NCBI GenBank assembly: GCA_017631795.1
Contig: JAGBSO010000042.1
Location: 1 to 52,468, forward strand
Direction: 5' to 3'
Source: Clostridia bacterium
GTDB lineage: Bacteria > Bacillota > Clostridia > Oscillospirales > Acutalibacteraceae
DNA: 52,468 nucleotides
The notes under the pieces are model-generated. The model saw only the letters and a program-made list of their open reading frames with translations, was not told the origin of the DNA and did no database searches. Numbering within the stretch: the stretch's first letter is position 1; the number at the start of each line of letters is the position of its first letter. This document shows positions 16,379-26,190 of this stretch, one piece after another. The position numbers and the translations under genes are program-made.

Positions 16379-17434
16379 TTATCTTTCCAATGCTAATTTT
16401 ATAAGTCTGTCAACAAGCTCATCGTAGGGGATTCCGTAAGCACCGAAGAGTTTTGAGTACATGCTGATTGATGTGAATCCGGGAAGAGTGTTGATTTCGT
16501 TGAGAAGAACAGCACCGTCTGAATGTCTTACAAAGAAGTCGACTCTTGAAAGACCTGTGCAGCCGAGAGCTTTGTATGATCTGATTGCCTGAGCTCTGAT
16601 TTCTTCGCTGAGTTCTTCACTCATTTCTGCAGGGATGCAGAGTTTTGAAGCAGCATCGATGTATTTTGCTTCGTAGTCATAGAATTCGTTTGCGGGAAGA
16701 ATTTCACCGATAACTGATGCGATGGGGTTTTCGTTGCCGAGAACAGCACATTCAACCTCTCTGCCTTCGATGTTTTCTTCTGCAACGACTTTGTCGTCTT
16801 CTGCAAAAGCAACTTCCATTGCCTTGTAGATTTCTTCTTTTGTCTTTGCCTTTGAAATGCCGACAGATGAACCTGCATTTGCGGGTTTGATGAATACGGG
16901 CAGACCGAGATAATTCACACAGTCATCTGCAAATTTTTCTTTGTCTTCGGCATAATCCCATTTTGAAACTGCAAGCCATTTTGCCTGTGCGATCTTTGCG
17001 TTGTCTGCAGTCATGTTTGTGACAGCTTTGTCCATGCACATTGCACTTGCGAGTGTTCTGCAACCCACATAGGGAAGTCCTGCAAGTTCAAGAAGCCCCT
17101 GAACAGTACCGTCTTCACCGTTTTTGCCGTGAAGAACGGGGAAAACAACATCGATTGAGATTTTTTCCAAGCCTTCTGATCTGAATACATTTATGCACTT
17201 TTCGCCGAAGTCAGTTGAAATCGCTGCGGGTGTGCATTTTCCCCCAAGCCATCTGTTGTCGGGGATGAGATCGATGTCATCTTCAAAAAGGAACCATTTT
17301 CCTTCTTTTGTGATACCCATGAGTACGGGATTGTATTTATCTTTCGGCATATTTGTGATAACAGCATGTGCACTGCGGAGTGAAACTTCATATTCACTTG
17401 ATTTACCGCCGAAAAGAACAAGAATATTTTTCAT
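16379..17434 (-). CDS. ddl: D-alanine--D-alanine ligase
   Basis: ATP-grasp enzyme making the D-Ala-D-Ala end of peptidoglycan precursors; 351 residues. Motifs: LFGGKSSEYEVSLRSA, FPVLHGKNGEDGTVQGL, FIKPANAGSSVGISKA, FYDYEAKY and EINTLPGFTSISMY. The tyrosine of DYEAKY is that of normal D-Ala-D-Ala ligases, not the D-lactate type, so vancomycin-type target change is not indicated. First gene of the ddl-ywiB-argS operon; its own promoter is not obvious in the AT-rich upstream sequence. Confidence 0.95.
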   Translation of the reverse strand: MKNILVLFGGKSSEYEVSLRSAHAVITNMPKDKYNPVLMGITKEGKWFLFEDDIDLIPDNRWLGGKCTPAAISTDFGEKCINVFRSEGLEKISIDVVFPVLHGKNGEDGTVQGLLELAGLPYVGCRTLASAMCMDKAVTNMTADNAKIAQAKWLAVSKWDYAEDKEKFADDCVNYLGLPVFIKPANAGSSVGISKAKTKEEIYKAMEVAFAEDDKVVAEENIEGREVECAVLGNENPIASVIGEILPANEFYDYEAKYIDAASKLCIPAEMSEELSEEIRAQAIRSYKALGCTGLSRVDFFVRHSDGAVLLNEINTLPGFTSISMYSKLFGAYGIPYDELVDRLIKLALER

Positions 17435-17606
17435 AATTATTTCTCCAAAATTTATTTAATGTTAAAGTATATGAAAACACATATAAATTCATTATACAAT
17501 TATAAATATAATGCACCTTAATGTCAAGAGTTTTACTTTGTGAAAATGTTTACAAAAATACAAACATAGCAATATGTACAATTTTGCAAATTTGCAAAAA
17601 TTCATC

Positions 17607-17635
17607 TTGACAATAGACAGTTGATTAAATATAAT
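17607..17635 (+). promoter_or_regulatory. Perfect sigma-A promoter for the giant adhesin
   Basis: TTGACA at 17607-17612 and TATAAT at 17630-17635, separated by 17 nt, match the consensus exactly. Initiation near 17642 leaves a 5' leader of about 190 nt before the ATG at 17832. The remaining AT-rich sequence 17435-17606 shows no gene. Confidence 0.85.
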
Positions 17636-17642
17636 AAAATAT

Positions 17643-17831
17643 GTATCAGTGTAATTATCCGTTATTATGCCTACGGGCATAATTCTCAAGGAAAACACTC
17701 AGGCTAAAAGGAAACAGAGTTTTCCGAAGTCCGGGCAGAAAGTCAGGTCAGGGGCTTTCCGGGCAGAGAAAAACAGCTGTTTACCGAAGCCGTTACGAAA
17801 AAATCCTTTCAAAATCAAAGGAGGAAATTTT
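17643..17831 (+). promoter_or_regulatory. Structured 5' leader, class unknown
   Basis: About 190 nt with much higher GC than the promoter side. Visible stems: ATGCC/GGCAT around a TACG loop at about 17667-17680; GGAAAAC+CTC with GAG+TTTTCC enclosing AGGCTAAAAGGAAACA (about 17690-17725); a CCGG/AAAG...CTTT/CCGG stem (about 17730-17765); and AACAGCTGTT. It ends in AAAGGAGG before the start codon. It looks like a regulatory RNA but fits no riboswitch consensus I can name. Confidence 0.45.
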
Positions 17832-20800
17832 ATGTTTAACAATGTTAAAGCAAAGAAAAGACTTACTCAGGTTCTTATTGCATTTGTTATCATCTGCATG
17901 TCAGTAACCGGTAGCTTCCTTCTGCTTGAAGATTCAATTGACGCTGTTCATGCTGAAGACAGAACAGTCAGCACACAGGGTCAGTGGAACAATGTCATGT
18001 CAGAAGCTGCAAGCGGTGGTACATGGAACGTTACTCTTGGCGGTAATATCAATCTTACAAGTGTAACAGGCGGTAAGCTCAGTGCTGTCCCCGCAGGTGC
18101 AACAGTCAACCTTGATCTTGCTGGTTACAGCATTACATGGGACTATGCTCAGACCAGTGGTGACTGGAACGGCAACCTTATGGCTACCAGCTACACATCA
18201 GGTACATATGCAAGCGGTGAATACTGGGGTTTCATTACAAATAACGGTACTCTTAATATCCGTGGTACAGGTACTATCAGAAATAAGAAGATCCATATCA
18301 CAAGACAGAAATCAGACAAGGATAATGCTGTACAGAGACTTGCTACAATCGTAAACAACGGTACTCTTTCTGTTGTTGATACTGTTACAATTGAAGCATA
18401 TCTTACTTCTGTTCATAACTCAGAAACATCATGGTCAACTGCATCATACAGTGACAACTATCTTTACAACTTCGGTATTTACAGTAACGGCGGTACTGTA
18501 AACTCAGCTGCAAAGATCAGAGTCGGTGGTCTTGCAGGTACATCTCAGACAGGTACATCAGGCCGTGCATACAACCATTGTTACGGTATTTACGGTAACA
18601 ACAGTGCTGCTGTCAATGTTACAGGCGGTACTATTTATGTTGACTCTTTCTCCGGCGGTTTCATGGAAACAGGTTCAGGTGAAAAGGCTCATATCTATGC
18701 ATCTTCTGTCGGTGTTTTCGGTAACAGCGCAAAGATTACAGGTAACACAACAATCAATGTTCTTGCAAAGAACTGGGAATATCAGGATCAGAACTCAAAC
18801 ACATGGAAGAGCGGTATTGACCACCTTCTTTCAGTCGGTGTCATGTACGTAGGTTCAAACTATCCCGTAATCGGTCCCTCTGTTGACGTTGTTGCTTCAT
18901 TCGAGCATATCGGTGATAACGAAACACAGGTTTATGTTCCCGGTCACAGCGGTTTGTCATGGTCAGGCGTTTATTCTGACGGTGGTGCAGGTAACATCAG
19001 CCACGTTGCTGCCCCCATCGGCGGTATTGCAAGCAACCCCGTAAACAACATTGGTGCTCATACAAGTGAAACAGACTACGGTGCTGCTTTCTTCGGTAAC
19101 TCATCTCCCTATGAAAGTGTCAAAGACAGACCTCAGTATATGACAACACAGTCATACAATTCAAATAAAAAGACAACAATTTCCGGTCCCAGAGTCGACA
19201 ACGGTTCAAACGACAGCACACGTATGACTGCTGCTATCGTTAACGGTGCTCCCGGTAACACAGGCAGCGGCGGACTTACAAATGCAGACTCAGGTAACCC
19301 CGGTGACAAGAGCCCCGCAGCATCAGGCTTCAAGAAGGGTTCACAGTATCTTGTTGTTTACCGTTTCTATAAAGATGTAAATAATATCGAATCTGTATCA
19401 TTCAGAGCTGACACATCAAAGCTCAAGAATGAAGCAAGCATCACTGTAGGTGCAACTACAAATGCAACAAACGGTATTATGCCTGACGGTGATACAAAGA
19501 TTCAGTATGTCAGTGGTGGCGAAACAATCAATTCAAACTTCTATGAATTCAAGGGTGCATACTACGAAACTGTAGAATCTGCAAACTCAGGTCTTGTAAA
19601 CAGATTGAATGATGTTGCAAACGGTAGTGCAAAAACACCTTCCTTGTGGGCAGGCTCAAAGGGTATTCTTCCCAATGACGGTGTTACAGTTTCAAACGAC
19701 AAGGATAATGCTATCATTATTTACCTTGACTATCAGAAGCTTGACCCTGCAACAGTTGATGTTGTTGCAGCAGATAAGGGCACAGGTATCACAGCAGGTA
19801 CAGATACAACATCTTTCACAGTACCTTATACAGGTGCACAGATTATCCCCGGCACAGACTTTGATATCGGTATCATCGATACAACAAATGAGAAGGTTGT
19901 AACAGAAGATTACAACTACAAGAGAGAATCCAACTCATCAAAAATCAATGTTGAATACGAATATACTTCAGATAACGCAACATGGAATGCAGGTCTTCCC
20001 AAGGATGTCGGTACATATACCATCAGAGTAAAGGTTGGCGGCGATGATGTTACATATAACCGTGCAGCTGCAACTGTAAATCTTACAGCTACCATTACTC
20101 CCGCAACTGTAACAATTTCAGGTCCTAACTCAAAATCTGTTGTTTACGGTTCAACATATGCAGAAATTTTTGATTTCAGTGCATATACAGCGAAAAACAA
20201 GAGCGGTGCTACAGTAAACGGTACATGGTCTCTTGAAGGTGCTGTTTCCACAGCAGTTCCTGATGTAGGCAACTATACAAATCTTAAGATTGTATGGAGA
20301 CCCACTTCAGCAGACGGCAGAAACTACGGCACAGCAGAATATCCCGTAACTCTTGCAGTTACTCAGAGAGCTGTTACAGTCAAGATCGGTTCAGGTACAG
20401 CAACATACGGTGAAGCTAAGTTTGCTTCAAACGATTTCATTACATTTGAAAATCTTCCCGCTGCTGATAACAACAAGACAGCAGACTGGATTGCAAACAC
20501 AAGATTTACTGTTGAAGGCGCAAACGGAACAAGTGAGTTCGCTGCAGGTCTTCCCGTAGGCAGCTACAAGCTCAAGATCGAATCAACTAAGTTCGGCGGA
20601 GCAACAAACCAGAACTATGCATTTTCATTCACTGACGGTACTCTTACAGTGCAGAAGAAAGATCTTTTCTACACAGCAGAGGCTGCAGGCAAGACATATG
20701 ACGGAAGCAAGGATGTTACTGTAACTCTCAGATATTCAGCAGGTATCTTCGGCGGAGATCCCTTTGATACAGTATACTATAATGTTCCCGGTACAATGGC

Positions 20801-23800
20801 ATCTGCAAACGCAGGTGAAAACAAGGTTACAGTTGACATATCAAAGATTACAGTCAACTCAAACTACAACCTTGTAGTCGGCAATGCTGATACTGTTACA
20901 GCAGTTGTTGCAAAGGCTGATCCCACAGGTGTTGCAGTCGTTGCAAAACCCGCAGTAGTAACATACGACAAGACAAAGACTCTCAATACAATTACTCTTG
21001 ATCCCACAGCAACAGCTCTTGCAGGTACATGGGCTTGGGAAACAGCAACAGCTGTTCCTCATGTAGGTCAGACAAAGTATGTTGCAGTATTCACTCCCGC
21101 AGATACAACAAACTACAACACTCTCAAGCAGGATGTAACTCTTACTGTTGAGAAGAAGGATGTTGAAGTTACTGTTGACGCTATCACAGTTACATACGGT
21201 GACAATGTTCCCGTTCTTACTATCAAGTACAACGGTTTCACAGGCGGCGACACTCTCGCATCAATTGAATACGAAGGTAATGCAACAGCATCTACAACAT
21301 ACACACCCGGTAGTGGCGTAGAAAAGAAATATCCCATTTCAGTTGCAACTACACTCGAATCAGAAAACTACAACTTTGTGAAGAAAGACAGTGAAATCAC
21401 TGTTACTCCCAAGGCTCTTACTGTTACAGCAGCAGACGACAGCATCGTTTACGGTACTTCAGTTCCTGAATACAATGTAGCAGACGTAACAGCAACAGGC
21501 TTCTATGGCAGCGATTCACTCAGCTCAATCAACGCAACAGTAAAGGTAACTACAACTTACATTGCAGGTACAGTTACAGGTAAAGTCGGCACATATCCCA
21601 TCAACGTTGAAGTAACAACAGCTAACAAGAACTACAACATCACAACTGTTGCAGGTACTCTTACAGTTACTAAGGCTGTTCTTACAGTTACTCCCAACGC
21701 AAAGACAATCACATTCGGTGCAGATGTTCCCGAATACACAGTTGCCGGTACAGATTATGCTGTAACAGGCTTTGTAAACGGTGATACTCTTGCAAGAGTT
21801 ACTATCACAGGTACTCCTGTATTCACAACAGCATACACAAGCGAAAGCTTTGTAAACTCATATCCCGTAACAGCAGTTGTTACAAACATGTCTTCTGCTA
21901 ACTACTCATTCGTTGGTGCTTCAGGCACAATCAAGGTTGTAAAGGCAGATCCCAAGGTAACAACAGCTCCCACAGCTACAGTTGTTAACTCACATTCACT
22001 TGCTGATGCTGCATTCAGCAACACAGCAGTTGTTGTTAACCCCAATGACAGTGCAGTAAATGTTCCCGGTGCATTCGCATTTACAAACAGTGCATCTGTT
22101 CCCGCATGGGGCTCATCAAACAGCTATGAAGCTGTATTCACACCCGATGATACAATCAACTACAATACAGTTAAGGTTAACGTAAAAGTTACAGTTACTG
22201 TTAAGGCAATCAGTGGTACTCCTGTTATCCAGGGTTCAGCAATGGCAGGTTCAACTCTTACAGTAAGCCTTGCAGCTATGGATCCCACAACAGCATCAAG
22301 CTACACATATCAGTGGTATGTAGGTGGCGTAGCTGTTGCAACAGGCAGCTCATATGAAATCAAAGAAGCTGATATCGGCAAGACAATCTATGTTGTTCTT
22401 ACAGCCGTTGAAGCAAACGGTTTCACAGGCAAAGCAACATCAGCAGCAACAGATGCTGTTATCAAGGCTCTTCTTGAAACAACAGCAGCACAGCTCAATG
22501 TTGTTCTTCCCACAGGTGTTGTTTACGACGCAATGTCACACGCAGCAACTGTTACTATCAAGGACGGTTACAATCCTCAGTACTTCGGTAATATCACTGT
22601 TAAGTACAACGGTTCAACAGATGCTCCCACAGCAGCAGGTACATACGCTGTTACTGTTGACGTAAGCACTCCCGATGAACCCGCAGGCGGATATCCCGAA
22701 AACACATACTACGGTCCCGCAACAGGTATCGCAGTAGGTACAATCACAATTGCACGTGCTCCTTACACAGTTACTGTTCTTGCAAATGACAAGATTTATG
22801 ACGGTACTGTAACAGCAACAGCTACAATCACAGGCTCAGGTCTTAAGAATGAGACTGATGACGTTTACCTTGCAGACACTGCAAGATATTCATTCGCAAA
22901 TGCAAACGCAGGCGCAAACAAGCCCATCACAGTAACAAACGTTGCTCTTCTCGGTAAAGATGCAGGTAACTATGAAATCGTTATCGAACCTACAACAGCA
23001 GCAATCCTTCCCAGAGTTATCTATTACAGAGCAAGTGGTGTGGATAAGTTCTATGACGGATTGAATACAGTTGCAGTTGAATTCACATATGATGCAGGCA
23101 AGAACGGTACAAACAGTGACTGGGGTTATGCTTCAGTTGATAACGCTTCAACAGTTTACCTTACAAACGGTACTGCTGTTGCAACTGATGTAAATGCAGG
23201 CGAAGGCATTATCATTGCTGAAATCAAGGCAACTCCTTCAGGCACAAGCTCAAACAACTACGAATTCAGAATTTCAAACGAAGCTACTGCAACAGTTAAC
23301 ATCAAGAAGGCTCCTGTTGCATTAACAACTCCCGTTATCAGCGGTATTGTATACGATTCAACAAAGCCTCTTAGCACAATCGACCTTTCACATCTCAACA
23401 CATCAGAAGGTTACTGGGCATTCAATGATACAACTATCGTTCCCACAGTTAAGCAGAAGTCATATGCAGCAACATATTACTCAAAGAATGCTAACTATGC
23501 GGATGAAACAGCAGGTACAATCACTGTTAATGTTACACCCAAGGAAGTTATCCTTACAGCAGATGACAAGACTGTAACATACGGTGCAAATGCTCCCACA
23601 TACACTATCTCTGCTTCAGGTTTCACAGGTTCCGATACACTTGCAATGATCGGCGGTAACATCAGTGCAATAAGCACATATGCTCCCGGTTCAGATATCG
23701 GTTCTTACACAATCAGAATCACAGAAGCTCTGACAAGAGATAACTACACATTCGTAACACGTGACGGTTATCTTATAGTTGCACACGCAACAATCAACAT

Positions 23801-24722
23801 CACTGCATCAGCAGTTGATAAGATCTACGACGGTAACACAAATGTTACAGTTAACTTCTCCAAGCTCAGCACTGCTGCAGGCGTTTTCGCAAACGACCTT
23901 GGTAAAGTTGGTCTCAGCTTTGAAAAGACAACAGGTCAGGCAAAGACTGCAAACGCAGGTTCAACAACTGTATCTTACACAGCTCCCACTCTTATCGGTG
24001 ACAAGGCTAAGAACTACCAGCTTAATGTAACTCCCAAGACAGGTGTTCTTACAGTTGTAATTGCAAAGGCTGACCTTGCAGATGTTGTATTCCCCACAAA
24101 CGGTCAGGTTGAGTACGGTTATGATCTTTCATACGCAACATTCGAAACTGAAGGTGTCGGTGACGGTACATTCGAATACGAAAACGCAAAACTCACTGTA
24201 CCCGGAGATCTCGGTGTTTATAACACATATAAAGTTATCTTCACACCCACAGATCCCAACTACAACACTCAGGAAGATTACGTAACACTTAATGTTATCA
24301 AGTGTACTCTTAACTACGTAGTCGGTATTTCAGGTAAGCTTCAGGAAGGTCAGACACTCACTGTTGTTACAACAGGTCTTCCTGCAAAGGCTACAGATTT
24401 CATCAGCTATCAGTGGTACAGATACGATGGCGAAGAGTTTGTTGAAATCAACGGTGCAAACGGCAAGAACTATGTTGCAACTGATAAGGATATCGGTTAC
24501 ACACTTGTTGTTATGACATCATTTGACGGCAGCGCTCCTTACATCTTTGCTGACGGAGTTGTTGATGAGGTTGAAGGAATTTTCGGTATCTGCGGTGAAT
24601 CCGAAGATACAATCAAGGAAATCAATCTCACATTCTGGCAGAGACTTATGAATTGGCTCTACAGAATCATCGCAGTTCTCACAGGTGTTCAGCTTGGTGG
24701 CGGACTCGGTTTAGGCGGCTAA
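17832..24722 (+). CDS. Giant secreted adhesin-like protein with MBG/YDG and Ig-like repeats
   Basis: A 2,296-residue surface or secreted protein. ATG 17832 follows AAAGGAGG; the in-frame ORF extends upstream but without a ribosome site. A signal peptide spans about residues 1-40 (KRLTQVLIAFVIICMSVTGS, cleavage near HAED). Residues about 40-480 look like a right-handed beta-helix rich in GGT and N-G turns. From about 635 to 2,250 there are some 18 units of about 80-95 residues: MBG-type (VTYGDNVP, VYGTSVPEY, VTYGANAPTY), YDG-type (KTYDGSKDVTV, KIYDGTVTATA, KFYDGLNTVAV, KIYDGNTNVTV) and Ig-like (YTYQWYVGG, ISYQWYRYDG). There is no LPXTG and no SLH domain; the chain ends in FWQRLMNWLYRIIAVLTGVQ and a Gly-rich tip, a possible amphipathic anchor. 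Binding partner unknown. Confidence 0.88.
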   Translation: MFNNVKAKKRLTQVLIAFVIICMSVTGSFLLLEDSIDAVHAEDRTVSTQGQWNNVMSEAASGGTWNVTLGGNINLTSVTGGKLSAVPAGATVNLDLAGYSITWDYAQTSGDWNGNLMATSYTSGTYASGEYWGFITNNGTLNIRGTGTIRNKKIHITRQKSDKDNAVQRLATIVNNGTLSVVDTVTIEAYLTSVHNSETSWSTASYSDNYLYNFGIYSNGGTVNSAAKIRVGGLAGTSQTGTSGRAYNHCYGIYGNNSAAVNVTGGTIYVDSFSGGFMETGSGEKAHIYASSVGVFGNSAKITGNTTINVLAKNWEYQDQNSNTWKSGIDHLLSVGVMYVGSNYPVIGPSVDVVASFEHIGDNETQVYVPGHSGLSWSGVYSDGGAGNISHVAAPIGGIASNPVNNIGAHTSETDYGAAFFGNSSPYESVKDRPQYMTTQSYNSNKKTTISGPRVDNGSNDSTRMTAAIVNGAPGNTGSGGLTNADSGNPGDKSPAASGFKKGSQYLVVYRFYKDVNNIESVSFRADTSKLKNEASITVGATTNATNGIMPDGDTKIQYVSGGETINSNFYEFKGAYYETVESANSGLVNRLNDVANGSAKTPSLWAGSKGILPNDGVTVSNDKDNAIIIYLDYQKLDPATVDVVAADKGTGITAGTDTTSFTVPYTGAQIIPGTDFDIGIIDTTNEKVVTEDYNYKRESNSSKINVEYEYTSDNATWNAGLPKDVGTYTIRVKVGGDDVTYNRAAATVNLTATITPATVTISGPNSKSVVYGSTYAEIFDFSAYTAKNKSGATVNGTWSLEGAVSTAVPDVGNYTNLKIVWRPTSADGRNYGTAEYPVTLAVTQRAVTVKIGSGTATYGEAKFASNDFITFENLPAADNNKTADWIANTRFTVEGANGTSEFAAGLPVGSYKLKIESTKFGGATNQNYAFSFTDGTLTVQKKDLFYTAEAAGKTYDGSKDVTVTLRYSAGIFGGDPFDTVYYNVPGTMASANAGENKVTVDISKITVNSNYNLVVGNADTVTAVVAKADPTGVAVVAKPAVVTYDKTKTLNTITLDPTATALAGTWAWETATAVPHVGQTKYVAVFTPADTTNYNTLKQDVTLTVEKKDVEVTVDAITVTYGDNVPVLTIKYNGFTGGDTLASIEYEGNATASTTYTPGSGVEKKYPISVATTLESENYNFVKKDSEITVTPKALTVTAADDSIVYGTSVPEYNVADVTATGFYGSDSLSSINATVKVTTTYIAGTVTGKVGTYPINVEVTTANKNYNITTVAGTLTVTKAVLTVTPNAKTITFGADVPEYTVAGTDYAVTGFVNGDTLARVTITGTPVFTTAYTSESFVNSYPVTAVVTNMSSANYSFVGASGTIKVVKADPKVTTAPTATVVNSHSLADAAFSNTAVVVNPNDSAVNVPGAFAFTNSASVPAWGSSNSYEAVFTPDDTINYNTVKVNVKVTVTVKAISGTPVIQGSAMAGSTLTVSLAAMDPTTASSYTYQWYVGGVAVATGSSYEIKEADIGKTIYVVLTAVEANGFTGKATSAATDAVIKALLETTAAQLNVVLPTGVVYDAMSHAATVTIKDGYNPQYFGNITVKYNGSTDAPTAAGTYAVTVDVSTPDEPAGGYPENTYYGPATGIAVGTITIARAPYTVTVLANDKIYDGTVTATATITGSGLKNETDDVYLADTARYSFANANAGANKPITVTNVALLGKDAGNYEIVIEPTTAAILPRVIYYRASGVDKFYDGLNTVAVEFTYDAGKNGTNSDWGYASVDNASTVYLTNGTAVATDVNAGEGIIIAEIKATPSGTSSNNYEFRISNEATATVNIKKAPVALTTPVISGIVYDSTKPLSTIDLSHLNTSEGYWAFNDTTIVPTVKQKSYAATYYSKNANYADETAGTITVNVTPKEVILTADDKTVTYGANAPTYTISASGFTGSDTLAMIGGNISAISTYAPGSDIGSYTIRITEALTRDNYTFVTRDGYLIVAHATINITASAVDKIYDGNTNVTVNFSKLSTAAGVFANDLGKVGLSFEKTTGQAKTANAGSTTVSYTAPTLIGDKAKNYQLNVTPKTGVLTVVIAKADLADVVFPTNGQVEYGYDLSYATFETEGVGDGTFEYENAKLTVPGDLGVYNTYKVIFTPTDPNYNTQEDYVTLNVIKCTLNYVVGISGKLQEGQTLTVVTTGLPAKATDFISYQWYRYDGEEFVEINGANGKNYVATDKDIGYTLVVMTSFDGSAPYIFADGVVDEVEGIFGICGESEDTIKEINLTFWQRLMNWLYRIIAVLTGVQLGGGLGLGG

Positions 24723-24745
24723 TTGCTTAACTTTATAACATTTGA

Positions 24746-24773
24746 CCCATCGGGATTTCCCGATGGGTTTTTT
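24746..24773 (+). terminator. Intrinsic terminator of the adhesin gene
   Basis: CCCATCGGG pairs with CCCGATGGG over an ATTT loop, followed by six T residues. Confidence 0.92.
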
Positions 24774-24795
24774 GTGTGCATTTATCGGACATTTC

Positions 24796-24863
24796 AAACA
24801 TATGTGCGATTTTCCTGTTGACAACAGAACATCTGTTTGTTATAATAAGAAAAACATTTGTTC
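24796..24863 (+). promoter_or_regulatory. dinB promoter with LexA-type SOS boxes
   Basis: TTGACA 24818-24823 and TATAAT 24841-24846 with 17-nt spacing. Three sequences resemble the Gram-positive LexA box GAACN4GTTC: AAACATATGTGC (24796-24807), GAACATCTGTTT (24827-24838, inside the promoter spacer) and AAACATTTGTTC (24852-24863). The last two differ from consensus by one base each. Repression by LexA and induction after DNA damage are expected. Confidence 0.75.
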
Positions 24864-24876
24864 TGTGGTGATATAT

Positions 24877-26112
24877 ATGCGTACAATCTTACATTCTGAC
24901 CTGAATAACTGCTTTGCAAGTATAGAGTCGATTTCACATCCCGAATACAGGGAAATTCCCTTTGCTGTTGGCGGTGATGAAGAGCTCAGACACGGTATTA
25001 TACTTGCAAAAAACGAAATTGCAAAAAAATACGGCATAAAAACAGGGGAGCCGTTGCTGTCTGCCCGTCAGAAATGCCCTGAACTGAAAGTTGTGAAGCC
25101 CAATTTTGAATTATATGAAGAATATTGCAGTGCAGTGCGGAAATTATACTATGAATACACCGATCAGGTTGAACCATTCGGAATGGATGAAAGCTGGCTT
25201 GATGTGACCGGCAGTGCATCACTTTTCGGTGACGGAGAAAAAATTGCTCATGAACTCAGAAACCGAATAAAGAAAGAATTTGACCTTACAATATCCGTGG
25301 GAGTTTCTTTTAATAAAGTTTTTGCAAAACTCGGAAGCGACCTGAAAAAACCTGACGCAGTAACTGTAATATCACAGGAAAATTACAAAGAAAAAGTCTG
25401 GACTTTGCCCGTTGAAGACCTGCTTTATGTGGGCAGAGCAACGAAAGCGAAACTGAACAGGGTAGGGATAAAAACAATAGGTGAACTGGCAAACACGTCA
25501 GAAACTTTTCTGTGTTCGTTGTTCGGAAAAAACGGCAAAATGCTTTATCTTTTTGCAAACGGTCTTGAATCTTCGCCTGTGAAGAAACTTGATGAACGCG
25601 ACATTATAAAAAGTCTCGGAAACAGCACAACAACACCCAGAGACATGAAAAATGAAAAGGATGTAAGACTGATTTTTAATCTATTGTCGGAGCAGGTGTG
25701 CAGGAGGCTGAGAAGTCACGGTCTCAGATGCAGTGTCGTGCAGATTCATCTCAGAAGTAATGACCTTTGCAGTTTTGAACGTCAGATGCATCTTTCATCA
25801 CCTACAGATATTTCGGGAGATGTCTGCAATGCCGCAATGGAGTTGTTGCAGAAAAATTACAGTTTTTATATGCCGCTCAGGTCTGTGGGTGTCAGAGCCG
25901 CAGAGTTATCAAAAGCTGACGATCCTGTTCAGCTTTCATTTTTTGCTGATGCGGAAAAACAACAGAAGCTGAGGAAAATCGAAATGGTAAAGGATGTAAT
26001 CAATAACAGATACGGTAATTATTCCCTGTGCAGAGCAGTTTTGCTCTCAGACAGGTCTTTGTTGCCCGAATATGACCCTGCAAGTGTCACATCATGTTTC
26101 AGAAGTCACTAA
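24877..26112 (+). CDS. dinB: Y-family DNA polymerase IV
   Basis: Translesion DNA polymerase of 411 residues. It starts MRTILHSDLNNCFASIE, the catalytic Asp motif of the Y family, with the second acidic site in FGMDESWLDVTG. Thumb and little-finger domains follow (GVGRATKAKL-like LYVGRATKAKLNRVGIKT; SLGNSTTTPRDM). A beta-clamp-binding motif, QLSFF, is near the C terminus. Translation from ATG 24877 is supported by family alignment; the ribosome site is weak. SOS boxes lie in its promoter, consistent with damage induction. Confidence 0.93.
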   Translation: MRTILHSDLNNCFASIESISHPEYREIPFAVGGDEELRHGIILAKNEIAKKYGIKTGEPLLSARQKCPELKVVKPNFELYEEYCSAVRKLYYEYTDQVEPFGMDESWLDVTGSASLFGDGEKIAHELRNRIKKEFDLTISVGVSFNKVFAKLGSDLKKPDAVTVISQENYKEKVWTLPVEDLLYVGRATKAKLNRVGIKTIGELANTSETFLCSLFGKNGKMLYLFANGLESSPVKKLDERDIIKSLGNSTTTPRDMKNEKDVRLIFNLLSEQVCRRLRSHGLRCSVVQIHLRSNDLCSFERQMHLSSPTDISGDVCNAAMELLQKNYSFYMPLRSVGVRAAELSKADDPVQLSFFADAEKQQKLRKIEMVKDVINNRYGNYSLCRAVLLSDRSLLPEYDPASVTSCFRSH

Positions 26113-26129
26113 AAAATATTTCAAACACC

Positions 26130-26158
26130 TTGAAATAACCATGTCAACGGGGTATAAT
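26130..26158 (+). promoter_or_regulatory. Promoter of the sugar-kinase operon
   Basis: TTGAAA at 26130-26135 and TATAAT at 26153-26158, 17-nt spacer, 32 bp before the PfkB kinase start and its GGAGG site at 26179-26183. Confidence 0.75.
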
Positions 26159-26190
26159 TATAATGAATAAAAATAATCGGAGGCATTTAT

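Noticed and set aside
17643..17831. Possible glycine riboswitch because of CTCAGGCTAAAAGGAAACAGAG
   Set aside because: The motif resembles the 3' half of a glycine aptamer, but the CCGAAG element comes after rather than before it, and the downstream gene is an adhesin, so the order and context do not fit.
20859..21062. Minus-strand Cys-rich ORF inside the adhesin
   Set aside because: A shadow of the repetitive Thr/Ala/Val codons; no ribosome site and no homology.
18082..24285. Several plus-strand Gln/Leu-rich ORFs within the adhesin
   Set aside because: Frame-shifted readings of ACA/GCA codon runs, without ribosome sites.
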